This document shows positions 26,626 through 35,663 of a stretch of 64,000 bases of DNA, one piece after another (the first letter of the stretch is position 1; each line of letters starts with the position of its first letter). Below the pieces are notes generated by a model that had not been told where the DNA came from, ran no database searches, and saw only the letters and a program-made list of their open reading frames with translations. The stretch is from Io17-Chloro-G2 sp963663135. Lineage in GTDB: Bacteria; Chloroflexota; Dehalococcoidia; Lucifugimonadales; UBA3495. The stretch lies in NCBI GenBank assembly GCA_963663135.2, contig CAXXRM010000002.1, positions 558,001 through 622,000 of the forward strand. The letters run 5' to 3'. The translations under genes were made by a program, and so were the position numbers.

Positions 26626-26907
26626 TTAATCGGCGGGAACCGGTTGGAAGCTGTCAATCTTCTCCGAAATGAACTTGGTCATGGCCCGGACCCGTTTCAG
26701 GTCGGGGAAGATGTCCCCTTCGCCCTTCTTGTCAAAGATCCTTTCCCCATCGACGAAGACTTCCATTACACCCTGTCCCCGGGGAGAGATCGTGACCGAG
26801 GCGTCTGGTCCAAAAGCTTTGAAAAACTCATTCGCCATCCACGTGGCGGTGCCCAGATGCTGTCAAGGTACGCAGTAAGTGATCTCCAGTTGAACTTTTC
26901 CTTCCAT
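26626..26907 (-). CDS. SelW/SelT/SelH-type (Rdx) selenoprotein with in-frame TGA (CxxU)
   Basis: A 93-residue Rdx-family protein if TGA at complement(26863-26865) is read as selenocysteine. The frame starts at ATG complement(26907) behind GGGAGG and reads MEGKVQLEITYCVPU, giving the family redox motif C12-V-P-U15 at its expected place near the N-terminus. Downstream of the TGA the same frame continues without break to TAA, with the family segment GVMEVFVDGERIFDKK and the helix PDLKRVRAMTKF. Standard gene calling would start at the internal ATG 26838 and lose the active site. A hairpin with loop CGTGGA lies 14 bases after the TGA (26833-26848). SelB is encoded at 7.2 kb. Rdx proteins are thioredoxin-like redox proteins; the partner is unknown. 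Confidence 0.88.
26833..26848 (-). promoter_or_regulatory. Candidate bacterial SECIS hairpin of the SelW-type gene
   Basis: On the minus strand CGCCA and TGGCG pair perfectly around loop CGTGGA. The hairpin begins 14 bases after the TGA and the loop has G at its second position, fitting the bacterial SECIS rule of a small stem-loop with G in the first two loop bases about 16-37 bases downstream. Confidence 0.65.
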
Positions 26908-27083
26908 GAAGTGGCCTCCCAAACGTATTAGATACTAACCCAGTGTAACGGAGAATACCCAGAAGTCAATTACGCCCACAACAACCAAATCCCATTGAAC
27001 AACCCGGCAATAGGTCAGGAGACGGCCCACCCGCTTTCTGCCATTCCGGCCCCCTCACCCGTCTTATTCGCCGCAGCGGGAAT

Positions 27084-27115
27084 CCAGAGCCATCTTTGTC
27101 CTTCAAGCAATCTCC
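27084..27115 (+). repeat. Dispersed intergenic stem-loop repeat, copy 2
   Basis: Matches the reverse complement of 2378-2410 across CCAGAGCC, the TTTGTCCTT loop and AAGCA. The right arm has decayed here, so the hairpin is weaker. A CGCAGCGGGAATCCAGAGCC context upstream also resembles the 2.25 kb region. Confidence 0.5.
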
Positions 27116-27130
27116 AGTATACATGGCACA

Positions 27131-28378
27131 GTGATGCCGCACAGCGCCCTGCAGACCGGCCAATACTCCAAGTGGCGCAGCGGCAGGTGGCAGGCCCGCC
27201 GCTGCGGCAGCGGCCTGGCGGCGGATTTCAGCTTCAAGAGGGCCTGGGACCTGGAGCGTCTGCAGCCCAACACCTTCTTCCCGGTGCCCGCTTCGGTGGT
27301 CTTTGCCCGGCGGGGTGGCGTGGTTACTCCGGCCCATCCCCTGGCCGGAACCGTGGAGCGATGGGAAGGCGAGGCCGGCGCTGACGACGTGGCCCGGGTG
27401 GCCGTCGCCATTACTGATACCGGCGTTGCGGGGGATTCCACCTACGCCGAGTATTCCCGGCAGGGGGCAACTATCGTGCCCCGGTGCTTGTTCTTTGTCC
27501 ATGAGGTAGAAAAACCGGCGTTGGTGCAGGCAGGACAGACAGTGACCGTCAATCCCAGGAGAGGGGGCCAGGACAAAGCGCCGTGGAAGAGCTTGGACCT
27601 CACCGCTTTAACCGGCCAAACCGTCGAGTCCGCCCACCTCTTCGATGTGCACCTCGGGGAAACGCTGGTGCCCTATGCCACCCTGGAACCGTTGAAGGCT
27701 CTGTTGCCCCTGCGGCAGGGCGAGTCCGCAATTCCAGTTGACACCGATGGGGTCGGAGGAATCTGGCTCGGTGGACTCGACCGCAGAATGCGCGACCGTT
27801 GGCGGAGGATCAGCGACTTGTGGGCAGCAAACAAGGCCGAAGCAACAGAGTTGGATCTCCTGGGCCAATTAAACTATATGCGTAAATTGGGATCTCAAAT
27901 TGAGTGGCAGAGACATCATGGGCAGAGACCGGTGCGGGTGGTCTACAGCAGCTCCGGCGAACCCACGGCGGCTTTGGAGACCAATGATAATAGCCTGGTA
28001 GATTACACGTTGTTTTGGCTCACTTGTAGAAACGGGCGCGAAGCCAATTACGTCCTAGCAATCATCAACAGTGACGTTCTATACGGAGCGGTAGCGTCCC
28101 TGATGCCCAAAGGCCAGTTTGGAGCCCGCCACCTGCACAAGCACCTCTGGAAGCTGCCCATCCCCGAATTCGACGCCTCCAACCCGCTGCACCTGGCTAT
28201 ATCCAAGGCCGGGGAAGCGGCGGCGGCCGGAGCGGCAAAGCAACTGGAGCAGCTGCGGCAGGACCGCCCCAAGCTGACGGTCACCATCGCCCGCCGGGAA
28301 CTGCGCAAGTGGCTGCGGGGGTCAGCGGAAGGCAAGGCGGTGGAGGAACGCGTAGGGGAGTTGCTGGGGGCGGGGTAG
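27131..28378 (+). pseudogene. C-terminal remnant of an N6-adenine DNA methyltransferase/type IIG-like protein
   Basis: A 415-codon frame beginning at GTG/ATG 27131 with MPHSALQTGQYSKWRSGRW, which in intact Eco57I-type or related methyltransferases follows the catalytic NPPY region. The rest resembles the target-recognition and C-terminal helices of such enzymes (for example LHKHLWKLPIPEFDASNPLH). The catalytic domain and SAM-binding motif are missing, and no frame upstream supplies them, so this is a 5'-truncated gene. A short second remnant of the same segment is at 35361-35410. A TIR-domain gene and an HsdR fragment follow, making this a worn restriction-modification locus. Confidence 0.6.
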
Positions 28379-28491
28379 GCGGCGTGGGGAAACTGCAATG
28401 CTGCCCCGCGGACGTCGCGAGGGCCCTCACCGCCCAGCGGGTTGCGCTGTCGGCGAGGCTGGTGAGCGGGGATTTTAGAGTAGGTGGTATT

Positions 28492-29196
28492 TTGACAAGC
28501 CTTAGAGATGACAATGCCTTGGTAAAGTTGTGGGGAGATGGCGGAGTCCGCGTGTTCATTAGCCATATTTCTGAGCACAAAGCCCTTGCCAATGGTATAA
28601 GGGAGTCTTTAGACCGGTACGGAATATCTGCTTTTGTAGCACACGAAGACGTCGAACCGATTAAGACGCGGGAACTCGAAATAGAACGGGCGTTGTTCAG
28701 TATGGATATTCTCCTAGCTTTGCTAACTGAAGGGTTTAGTGAAAGCAAATGGACGGACCAAGAAGTCGGCGTTGCTATTGGGCGAAGAGTGCCTATTTTA
28801 CCTGTTCGCTTGGGGGAAGACCCTTACGGTTTTATAGGTAAAATTCAAGCTATTCCTAGGTCTGAGAGTACTCGCCTAATTGCGGAATCGGTCTTCCATT
28901 ACCTTTTCAGTAATGAGAAATTTACGAGTTTTGCCTTCGATTCCTTCATTACGGCACTAGCCAACTCCGGGAGCTTCGACAGGTCAAATGACCTGTCGAA
29001 ATACTTTTCAGAAATCGACCGATTGTCTCTGGCGCAGGAAGAAAAGCTGGTTCAGGTTTTCAATAGCAACAAACAAGTTTGGGGGGCTTTCGACATTCAA
29101 GAGTATATTTTAGAACACTTGAAACGGATGACAGACAATGACTACGAGCTCGCCAATTATCATTTATCGCGAACTCCGGCTGGTGGGATCAGATGA
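28492..29196 (+). CDS. TIR-domain protein, probable antiviral effector
   Basis: A 234-residue protein if TTG 28492 is the start; the frame is open back to 28309, so the start is uncertain. The TIR domain is clear: VRVFISHISEHKALANGIRE, then FVAHEDVEP, LLALLTEGFSESKWTDQEVG (the glutamate is the likely NADase residue) and RRVPILPVRLGEDPYG. The C-terminal 100 residues are helical and unassigned. Bacterial TIR proteins often degrade NAD or make signalling nucleotides in phage defence. The gene is visibly richer in A+T than its neighbours, which suggests transfer. It is placed between restriction-modification remnants. Confidence 0.78.
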   Translation: MTSLRDDNALVKLWGDGGVRVFISHISEHKALANGIRESLDRYGISAFVAHEDVEPIKTRELEIERALFSMDILLALLTEGFSESKWTDQEVGVAIGRRVPILPVRLGEDPYGFIGKIQAIPRSESTRLIAESVFHYLFSNEKFTSFAFDSFITALANSGSFDRSNDLSKYFSEIDRLSLAQEEKLVQVFNSNKQVWGAFDIQEYILEHLKRMTDNDYELANYHLSRTPAGGIR

Positions 29197-29212
29197 TGAA
29201 CTTCTTTGCTAA

Positions 29213-29365
29213 ATGACCACCCTCACAGAAGCCGCGGCCCTTGACTGGCTGGCGGCCCCCGGTTGGCGGACGGCTCACGGGCCGGACATCGTCCCGGATG
29301 AGCCGGGCGATGAGCGAGTTGACTACGGGCGAGTGGCATGGGAACACCCGCTGCGACGGGAATGA
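29213..29365 (+). pseudogene. N-terminal fragment of type I restriction subunit HsdR
   Basis: A 50-codon frame starting ATG 29213 with MTTLTEAAALDWLAAPGWR followed by AHGPDIVPDEPGDERVDYG, the distinctive N-terminus of HsdR. It then stops at TGA 29363. The nuclease and helicase domains that should follow are absent; the next gene on the other strand begins soon after. This is a broken relic, in line with the methyltransferase remnant just upstream. Confidence 0.65.
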
Positions 29366-29513
29366 CGGGGCCGCTGGATTCCCCGTGGAGCGAGAATTAC
29401 CATGGTCTCGCCAAGGCCACACATGAGGATGGAAATGCCCTATTTTCATAGTAATGATGGGGGACAATCGAAGGGCCCTACCCTCGTCTGTCCATGATGA
29501 CCCTGGCCTTATT

Positions 29514-31268
29514 TCACTGGTAAATCTCTTCACCACGCTGTAGCCGGAGAGCTATCTGGTAGGTCTGGCCTTCGGCCCGGGGCGTGGGGGAGTGGGCCGC
29601 GAGGAACCTGGACAACCCGATCATCACGTGTCGCCCGGATTCCGTGCCCTGTCGCTCCTCGAACTGTTTGAACGCCGCATCTGCGATCTGGAAAGAGTGG
29701 AAGTTGGCGTCCTCTCGCAGCATCATCCGCCCCATGGTGGCCGTCAGGTCTGCCGGTTTGCCATTGCCTGCCAGGTAACCCGACACCGCCTGGGCGGATT
29801 CTTCCACCTGCTGCCGGACGTCCACCATCTCCAGCATTCGGTCGAGTTGCTCTGCAGCGGAATTGGACGCGGAATTGGCGCTGGGCCCGACCTCGGGCAG
29901 CCTCTGGGGCGGCATATTGAGGAACCGGTCCAGGTAGATGCTCATTGCCGCGTCGAAAACACCTCGCAGCAACTCAGGAGTTGGCGTTCGCTTCAAAGCC
30001 TGGTGCAACGCGTTGGCTCCGGTCAGGGTATTGTGTACCGTGTCCCAGTCGCGGAACTCGTTGGAGGTGTGGAAGTGAGCCATGCGTAGAAAGGCAGCAT
30101 GGGCGACGGCTGATCCAAGCTGAGGGGCGGTGGCGCCATCGGCTATAGCCTCCTTGATCGCCACCATAATTTCAGCAGGTGAGTCGCCCAGCATTTCGGA
30201 TGCCAGGGAGCCGGCGTCGTCCCATTTGCCGGATTGGTTCCGGCCCTGGTCAAGAAGGCCAGGAAGTTGCTCCCTCGCCTCCCAGATCATTGAAGTTATG
30301 TCGATGGGATCGCGCCACTGGCTGAGTTCCTGGCTGCGGCGCGCCCGGGCCATCCCGTGAACCAGGCTCGGCAGCACTTGCCCAGCCACCTCCCAACCGA
30401 GGTGGTCCAGTAACTCGAAAGCCTTGTTGGCGAAGTCCAATACATGCCCGCCGTCCAGGTAGATATGGTCGGTGGCAGCGGCGAAAATCATGCCGGCAAT
30501 GTCTTCCCTGGGAATCCCGCACTCTATGGCCGTGATGAGGCACCGCTCGGCGCCCTCATCATCCCTGACGTTTATGAAATTGCGGAACCAGCGACCGAAA
30601 ACCTCCGGGCGGGTCTCCCCGGTGGGCAACGGGTCCACGGAGAAGCGGGGAGGCTTGCCCGCGCATTCCCGGGCGACGTGGAGCACCCCCTGATACAAGG
30701 CCCTGGACCGGTCCTCCTCGTGCAGCTGCGGCAGCATGTTGGCGGTGCAGGTCAGGATGGTCATAGCCGCGCCCCACCCGTTGGCCGAATAGGTAGTGCC
30801 GAACCGAGCGCCTATCCGCAACGGCTCCATGTAACCGGCGCCTGCGGCCTGCAAGCCCAGCACAGCCTTGGCTATAACCAGCCGCAGGTTATGCTCCATG
30901 CCATCTTCCAGCCGCCGCTCCCAATGCCTGCCCTCGTCACGAGGGGCAGGTGCGGGGTCGATCCATACCTTGCCGTCCACCACGTTCACCGGAAATGTGC
31001 GCACGTCGTCGGCAAATGGGTTGAAGGTGCCGCCGCTGGATAGCTCGAACCGGGCGTGGTGCCAGTGGCAGGTAAGGATTCCATCCCTGACGCTGCCGCG
31101 TTCCAGGGGAAAGCCCATGTGGGGACAACGGTTGTCCACCGCGTGAACCTGCCCGTCGTGAAAGAAGACGGCGATGGCGTGTCCCCCACCGGTTACCACA
31201 GTGCAGCCCCGCTCTTTAATCTGGGCCAAAGTCCCTGCGTCGATGTGTCCCTTCGCCGGTCTGCTCAT
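29514..31268 (-). CDS. Rieske [2Fe-2S] protein with long helical C-terminal domain
   Basis: A 584-residue protein. Residues 1-~105 form a Rieske domain: C48-x-H50 in NRCPHMGFPL and C67-x-x-H70 in LTCHWHHARF bind the cluster. The remaining ~470 residues are soluble, mostly helical and not recognised, with HIYLDGGHVLDFANKAFELL as a conserved-looking segment and a tail with SANSASNSAAEQL. The usual Rieske oxygenase catalytic domain with its 2-His-1-carboxylate iron site is not evident. It may be a stand-alone electron carrier fused to a binding domain. It lies 139 bases downstream of the thioredoxin-domain gene on the same strand. Confidence 0.8.
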   Translation of the reverse strand: MSRPAKGHIDAGTLAQIKERGCTVVTGGGHAIAVFFHDGQVHAVDNRCPHMGFPLERGSVRDGILTCHWHHARFELSSGGTFNPFADDVRTFPVNVVDGKVWIDPAPAPRDEGRHWERRLEDGMEHNLRLVIAKAVLGLQAAGAGYMEPLRIGARFGTTYSANGWGAAMTILTCTANMLPQLHEEDRSRALYQGVLHVARECAGKPPRFSVDPLPTGETRPEVFGRWFRNFINVRDDEGAERCLITAIECGIPREDIAGMIFAAATDHIYLDGGHVLDFANKAFELLDHLGWEVAGQVLPSLVHGMARARRSQELSQWRDPIDITSMIWEAREQLPGLLDQGRNQSGKWDDAGSLASEMLGDSPAEIMVAIKEAIADGATAPQLGSAVAHAAFLRMAHFHTSNEFRDWDTVHNTLTGANALHQALKRTPTPELLRGVFDAAMSIYLDRFLNMPPQRLPEVGPSANSASNSAAEQLDRMLEMVDVRQQVEESAQAVSGYLAGNGKPADLTATMGRMMLREDANFHSFQIADAAFKQFEERQGTESGRHVMIGLSRFLAAHSPTPRAEGQTYQIALRLQRGEEIYQ

Positions 31269-31407
31269 GACTTTGCCTCCCTTCCGAGTTGGGCAACATT
31301 CCCAGGGTTACACCCTATTTCTCCGCCTGTAGTTGATCCGCTATTAAAGCCGGAAGTTTCGCGAAATTGCCGGCTGGCGTTGTGGCCTGCGTAGGCAACT
31401 CCGAACG

Positions 31408-33186
31408 CTACCCATTGGCCCAGGGGCGGGACCGGGCCATTTCCTGGACTCCCTGGGGGGTAGTTATGGGGGCGAGGCAGCGGTCACCCATGCAGGCGTA
31501 CAGCGCCGCATTCCCGCGAGTCGGGAAACCAAGTCCGTCGATTCTCTCGGCGTCCTTCTCTGAGTCCAGGGGCAGCACGACCCGGTGGGGAGCATAGACC
31601 CGAAGGGCCGCCCGGTGAAGCCGGCGGTATTCAGGACCGGACGAATCGCCCACCAACACCAGGCGAACCGGTCCGTGGGTCAGCATATCCTGTGCCCGCC
31701 CCCAGGCTGCGCCGGCTGGGAGGAACAGGGCTTCTTCATCCTCCTCCATGCGGCGGGAAAGGTGGCCTGCCAAATAGCTTTTTCCGGGAACCACGGACTC
31801 GAATATTTTCACAGCGGCGGCAGCGCGGTCCGCGTATCCACTGTTGTCGGTCAGATGAGACAGGACTATCAGGGCTTCGGACCAGTGACTGTTCTCCAGG
31901 GCTGGTTGCTCCCGGGGAAGGAGGGCTGCTTCGAAAGAACGGGGCGGTGTGGTGTCGTGGCAGCCGCCATTGGGCGCGCCGAACAATTCCTCGATGGTCG
32001 CGGCGATTTCAACTGCCCGCGCCATGCAGTCCCGTTGACCCGTTGATTGGTACAGGTCCAGCCAGGCTCGGAGGAAACTGACCTGATCTCCCAGGATGGG
32101 GGTAACGTCACTCCGTTGGCCAGCGCGCCGGCGCAACCCTCCCGAGCCGGTCCAGCACTCCTGCCACAGCTTTTCCAGGATATCGGACCCCACCCGCCGA
32201 AAAACCGGACTACCCAGCACGTTGGCAGCCTGTATCAGGGCTTGGGCGGTCAGCGCGTTCCATCCACAGTAGAACGTGCGGTCAACGGGCGGAGGCACAG
32301 TTGCATCCCGGTTCTTCCAGGACATCCGGTAGAAGGGCTCGTCGGCGTCCTGGCTGGCGAAGAACAACCCCTCGCCAGCACCGAATAGCGTATTCAGCAG
32401 GTACTGCAGGGCGCCTTCAGAGGCGGTTTTGTACGCCGTCTTGCGGGTTACCTGGTATGCCTCCAGATAGGACATTGCCAGGTTGGCGTTGCTGACCAGC
32501 ATCTTTTCGTAGTGCGGCGCCTTCCAATCCCGGCTTACCGAGTAACGGAAGAACCCCTGGTCCTTCAGATCGTAGATGCCGTGCCACATTCCCTGCAGGG
32601 TGGACTCGACCATTGCGAGGATAGCCCGGTCGCCGGTGAGGCCATAACGGGCAGTGAGAAAGCGCAACGCCTCCCATGGCGGCTGTTTGGGTTCAAGCCC
32701 GAAGCCGCCGAATTGCTCGTCGTAAAGCTCAATCAGCCGCTCCATCACTGCGTCCACTGAGGCGTTGGGTCCGGCGCGCCCGGACGATGCACTGGACTCC
32801 GGGGCCGGTTTATATTCAGGACTAAATTCACCGCTGGAAACCTGTTGCAGTAAGGCAACCATCTCGTCCGCGGGAGTGTAGGGCCTGCCGGTGAGGAATT
32901 CGCCATCCCCGGTCAGGAAGGCCACCGACGGGAAACCGCCCTGGTTGTACCGCAGCGATATGTCGGGCCGCTGGTCAACGTCTACGCGCACCGGGATGAA
33001 CCGGGAGTTGACCAGCTCTATCACCTGTTCGTCAGAGTAGGAGGTCTGGTCCATGACGTGGCACCAGTGGCACCAGGTCGCCCCCAGGGTTAGCAGCACC
33101 GGCTTGCCCTCGGACCTGGAGGCTTCAAAGGCTTCCTCGTTCCAGTCACGCCAGGAAATGGCGTTGGCGCCGGCAAGTTGGCTCAT
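31408..33186 (-). CDS. Thioredoxin-domain protein of the YyaL/DUF255 (SSP411) type
   Basis: A 592-residue protein. The N-terminal thioredoxin-like domain carries TWCHWCHVMD (C39 and C42) with the family's VRVDVDQRPDIS and GGFPSVAFLT. The larger C-terminal part is an (alpha/alpha)6-type barrel as in N-acylglucosamine 2-epimerase relatives, with MLVSNANLAMSYLEAY and FYCGWNALTAQALIQA. The family is widespread and its reaction is unsettled. The start ATG at complement(33186) is consistent with the family. Homologues are usually about 650-700 residues, so this one is slightly short. Confidence 0.88.
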   Translation of the reverse strand: MSQLAGANAISWRDWNEEAFEASRSEGKPVLLTLGATWCHWCHVMDQTSYSDEQVIELVNSRFIPVRVDVDQRPDISLRYNQGGFPSVAFLTGDGEFLTGRPYTPADEMVALLQQVSSGEFSPEYKPAPESSASSGRAGPNASVDAVMERLIELYDEQFGGFGLEPKQPPWEALRFLTARYGLTGDRAILAMVESTLQGMWHGIYDLKDQGFFRYSVSRDWKAPHYEKMLVSNANLAMSYLEAYQVTRKTAYKTASEGALQYLLNTLFGAGEGLFFASQDADEPFYRMSWKNRDATVPPPVDRTFYCGWNALTAQALIQAANVLGSPVFRRVGSDILEKLWQECWTGSGGLRRRAGQRSDVTPILGDQVSFLRAWLDLYQSTGQRDCMARAVEIAATIEELFGAPNGGCHDTTPPRSFEAALLPREQPALENSHWSEALIVLSHLTDNSGYADRAAAAVKIFESVVPGKSYLAGHLSRRMEEDEEALFLPAGAAWGRAQDMLTHGPVRLVLVGDSSGPEYRRLHRAALRVYAPHRVVLPLDSEKDAERIDGLGFPTRGNAALYACMGDRCLAPITTPQGVQEMARSRPWANG

Positions 33187-33386
33187 CCGGTCTACCCTCG
33201 GCTACGGACGGAGGTGAAGCCGCCCTGCGACAATTGGTGCGTAGGGTGCAGTTTAGACTTTCGCAGTCTTTTTTTACAGTCAGATGGAAGGGGAGGAGGG
33301 GCCGGGTCCGATAGGGCAGGTTGCGGGACTTGGAACTTACGCCGCCACCGTGTAGCCACAACATACTGATATTCGGTCAGAGGGGA

Positions 33387-33537
33387 CCATAGCCGTTATA
33401 CCGTCCAAGTTGAACCGCAGAGAACCCTGGGAATACGGCCGTGAACTCTACCGGAGGAGCATCCTGATAGAACGAGGCTTCAACAAATGGAAGCGCTGTC
33501 GAAGAATCGCTACTCGGTACGATCGAAGGAGCATTTA
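33387..33537 (+). mobile_element. Left part of a decayed IS5-family element
   Basis: The sequence matches the 3' part of the transposase of the 53 kb element (SKLNRREPWEYGRELY, LIERGFNKWKRCRRIATRYD). It stops where the 33538-34452 insertion begins and resumes at 34453, so an old IS copy was split by a later insertion. The 5' half of the old copy is missing. Confidence 0.7.
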
Positions 33538-34452
33538 GAAACTATCTCAAATTAGGATTGGTCTGAAAGGGAGAACACATAGGCGGTTGGGTTAAGCTGG
33601 GGGAAACTTGGGTGGTAGTGGATGATGGGAAAGAGCGAGACTCTGCCCACGATATGGGAAATACCCGATGATCTGTGGGAGCGAATTGAACCGGTGATTT
33701 TGGAGTTGGACCCACCCAAGGCGAAGGGGCGCAAACGGGTGAACCAGCGGAGGATGCTGGAAGGCGTCATCTTCCGTATGCGTAGCTCCTGCCAATGGAA
33801 CCACTTGCCCAAGGAACTGGGGGATGACAGCACCATCCACCGGACCTTCCAGCGATGGGTAGAGGGTGGGGTGCTGGAGCGTATCTGGGCCGTCCTGATA
33901 GAAGAATGCCGCGAGTTGGACGGCGTAAACTGGGAATGGCAGTCAGCCGACTGCTCGATGGGAAAAGCGCGTTTTGGGGGGGCGCTATTGGACGCAATCC
34001 CACGGACCGGGGCAAGGCTGGGAGCAAGAAAAGCATCCTGGTCGACGGGGCTGGCGGACCACTGAGCGTGGTGGTGGCCGGAGCTAATGTCCACGATACG
34101 AAACTCCTTAGGCCGACGCTGGAGAGCATAGTGGTGGAGCGGCCGGAAGGCGCCCAAAACCTGTGCCTGGACAAGGGGTATGACAATCCCACCGGCCACG
34201 GGACCGTCGCCGACGCCGGATACCAGCCGCAGATCCGGCGTATTGGCGAGGAGAAATTGGACCAATCGGGCGAGAAGACCCACCCGGCCCGGCGGTGGGT
34301 GGTGGAACGCACCCTGGGCTGGCTGTCCAAGTGCCGGGCGATACTGGTGCGCTACGACAAGAAGCCATCCAATTACCTGGGTCTGCTCCAACTGGCATGT
34401 GCCCTTATCTGGTACCGCCGTCAATGGAGCCTCGCTAATTTGAGATAGTTAC
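33538..34452 (+). mobile_element. IS5-family insertion sequence, IS1031-like
   Basis: A 915-base element with near-perfect terminal inverted repeats (GAAACTATCTCAAATTAG versus GTAACTATCTCAAATTAG when complemented). It is flanked by a 3-base duplication TTA (33535-33537 and 34453-34455), matching the TNA target of the IS1031 group. It carries two overlapping transposase frames and sits inside an older IS remnant. Confidence 0.85.
33622..34448 (+). CDS. IS5-family transposase, expressed by -1 frameshift
   Basis: The first frame (33622-34065) begins LPTIWEIPDDLWERIEPVIL, the IS5 N-terminal helix domain. The second frame (ending 34448) continues as AIGRNPTDRGKAGSKKS and holds the rest of the DDE core: D in ANVHDTKLL and E in WVVERTLGWL; the first D is in SADCSMGKA. 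A run of seven G at 33976-33982 lies at the overlap and moves the frame by -1 exactly as required. The fused product is about 275 residues, normal for IS5. Appears potentially active. Confidence 0.8.
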
Positions 34453-34517
34453 TTACTACCTGTCGGCCTGATACCTGGTTGCCTCAGGCATTTGGGGTTA
34501 GTAATTGTAGATTCACT
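34453..34517 (+). mobile_element. Right end of the decayed IS5-family element
   Basis: Continues the remnant of 33387-33537 after the inserted IS: CTACCTGTCGGCC, TTTGGGGTTAG and a degraded terminal repeat TAATTGTAGATTCACT (34502-34517), followed by CTAG, the same target tetranucleotide seen at the 53 kb and 57 kb copies. Confidence 0.7.
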
Positions 34518-34805
34518 CTAGTTGTCAGGACTGCGCTCCCTTACCATCTGGGTGCTACGCAGGGCTATGGCATCGTCCAGCAACCGCGAGTTCGATTTCG
34601 CCAGGATCTGGACGTCCGTCAAGAGGATGAGGTCAGACATTCTGACCTTGTCCTCGGCCCGCCGTTTCGTCCTCCATTGCAGGTAGGCAAAAAATGCCAT
34701 CAGTGCGATCCCCGCCACCAGAATGCCCGACGAAATCCAGTTACTTACCGCGCTGTTAGAGGTCGAAATATCCCTGATTGAGAGCACAGCCGTCAGAACG
34801 CACAC
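34518..34805 (-). CDS. Small membrane protein, unassigned
   Basis: A 95-residue frame starting at GTG complement(34805). It has one clear hydrophobic helix (ISSGILVAGIALMAFFAYLQW) followed by a basic stretch and a short helix with DLILLTDVQILAKSNSRLLD. Its stop codon overlaps the CTAG at the end of the IS remnant, so the present C-terminus may have been created by that insertion. I do not recognise the family. Confidence 0.4.
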   Translation of the reverse strand: MCVLTAVLSIRDISTSNSAVSNWISSGILVAGIALMAFFAYLQWRTKRRAEDKVRMSDLILLTDVQILAKSNSRLLDDAIALRSTQMVRERSPDN

Positions 34806-35357
34806 AAATATCTAGTAGGTTAACGTGTCATAAGAAAATGAAATTTTCATTCCTGGTACTACCCACGCGAATGCCTGGGGAGGTTAATATAACCCTGTCC
34901 ACGGGGTCAACGAAACGCGGGAAGGCCTGCGTGGCGAGAGCCCAATGGTCAGGGAGTCCTCATAGTAATCTGAACCATTGAAAGTCCACCCAAAGGGATT
35001 GGAACCCGTCGTTAGTATAGGCGTCAGACCCGTTGAATATTCAGCCATGCCTGTTCGGAGCATGGGAGTTCATGCAACCTTCCTACGCTGTAAATCCTTG
35101 GTCCAGCCAAATCTAGGGCCCATGGCGACCACGGCTTTCCTTTTATATAACCTCCCAAGCGTGACGGTACCGAGGCATCACGTTTGATCAAGGCTTGGAT
35201 CTAAAATACCTGGTGTCCTCCGGGGTTGACCCTCTCAAAGTCGGTCTTGGCGACCTAAAGGCCCCAACTTTTGTCGAGCGCCTCGGTTCTTAACAAGCTA
35301 CGGCTGACACAAGTCCCCTGCTCACCAACACCGTAGCTTTTGGTGTCGATTGGGTAA
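34806..35357. other. Intergenic region
   Basis: About 550 bases with only short, unconvincing frames. I see no RNA gene, terminator or family fragment until the methyltransferase relic at 35361. Confidence 0.5.
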
Positions 35358-35360
35358 TTG

Positions 35361-35410
35361 GTGATGCCCAACAGCGCCCTGCAGCCCGGCCAATACTGCA
35401 AGTGGCGCAT
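35361..35410 (+). pseudogene. Short DNA methyltransferase relic
   Basis: Reads VMPNSALQPGQYCKWR, nearly the same as the start of the 27131-28378 remnant (about 85% identical at DNA level over 50 bases). The frame loses similarity right after. It is a second, much smaller scrap of the same methyltransferase family. Confidence 0.5.
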
Positions 35411-35663
35411 TCTGCGTCGCGTCACAGATATACGCAGGTTATTTGATCCGATTTCTAAAGGACCGCGGCTTGAAGCAACCGTCTGGTTCCCGCAACCCAA
35501 CATATCCTTCTGGGCGTTGATCCCAACGCAATCGCATTTTAATCAATGCGCCCCCCGGTTTACGCCTTCCCAAAGTCCGCCCCCGCCCTTAGCCCCAATA
35601 CACTTATATGTTATACTCGGGCTTGCCGAAATCTCTGTATGTCATAGCTGAGGAACACCGTTT

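Noticed and set aside
33552..34424. 290-codon minus-strand frame inside the IS1031-like element
   Set aside because: Antisense to the transposase frames that carry the DDE residues.
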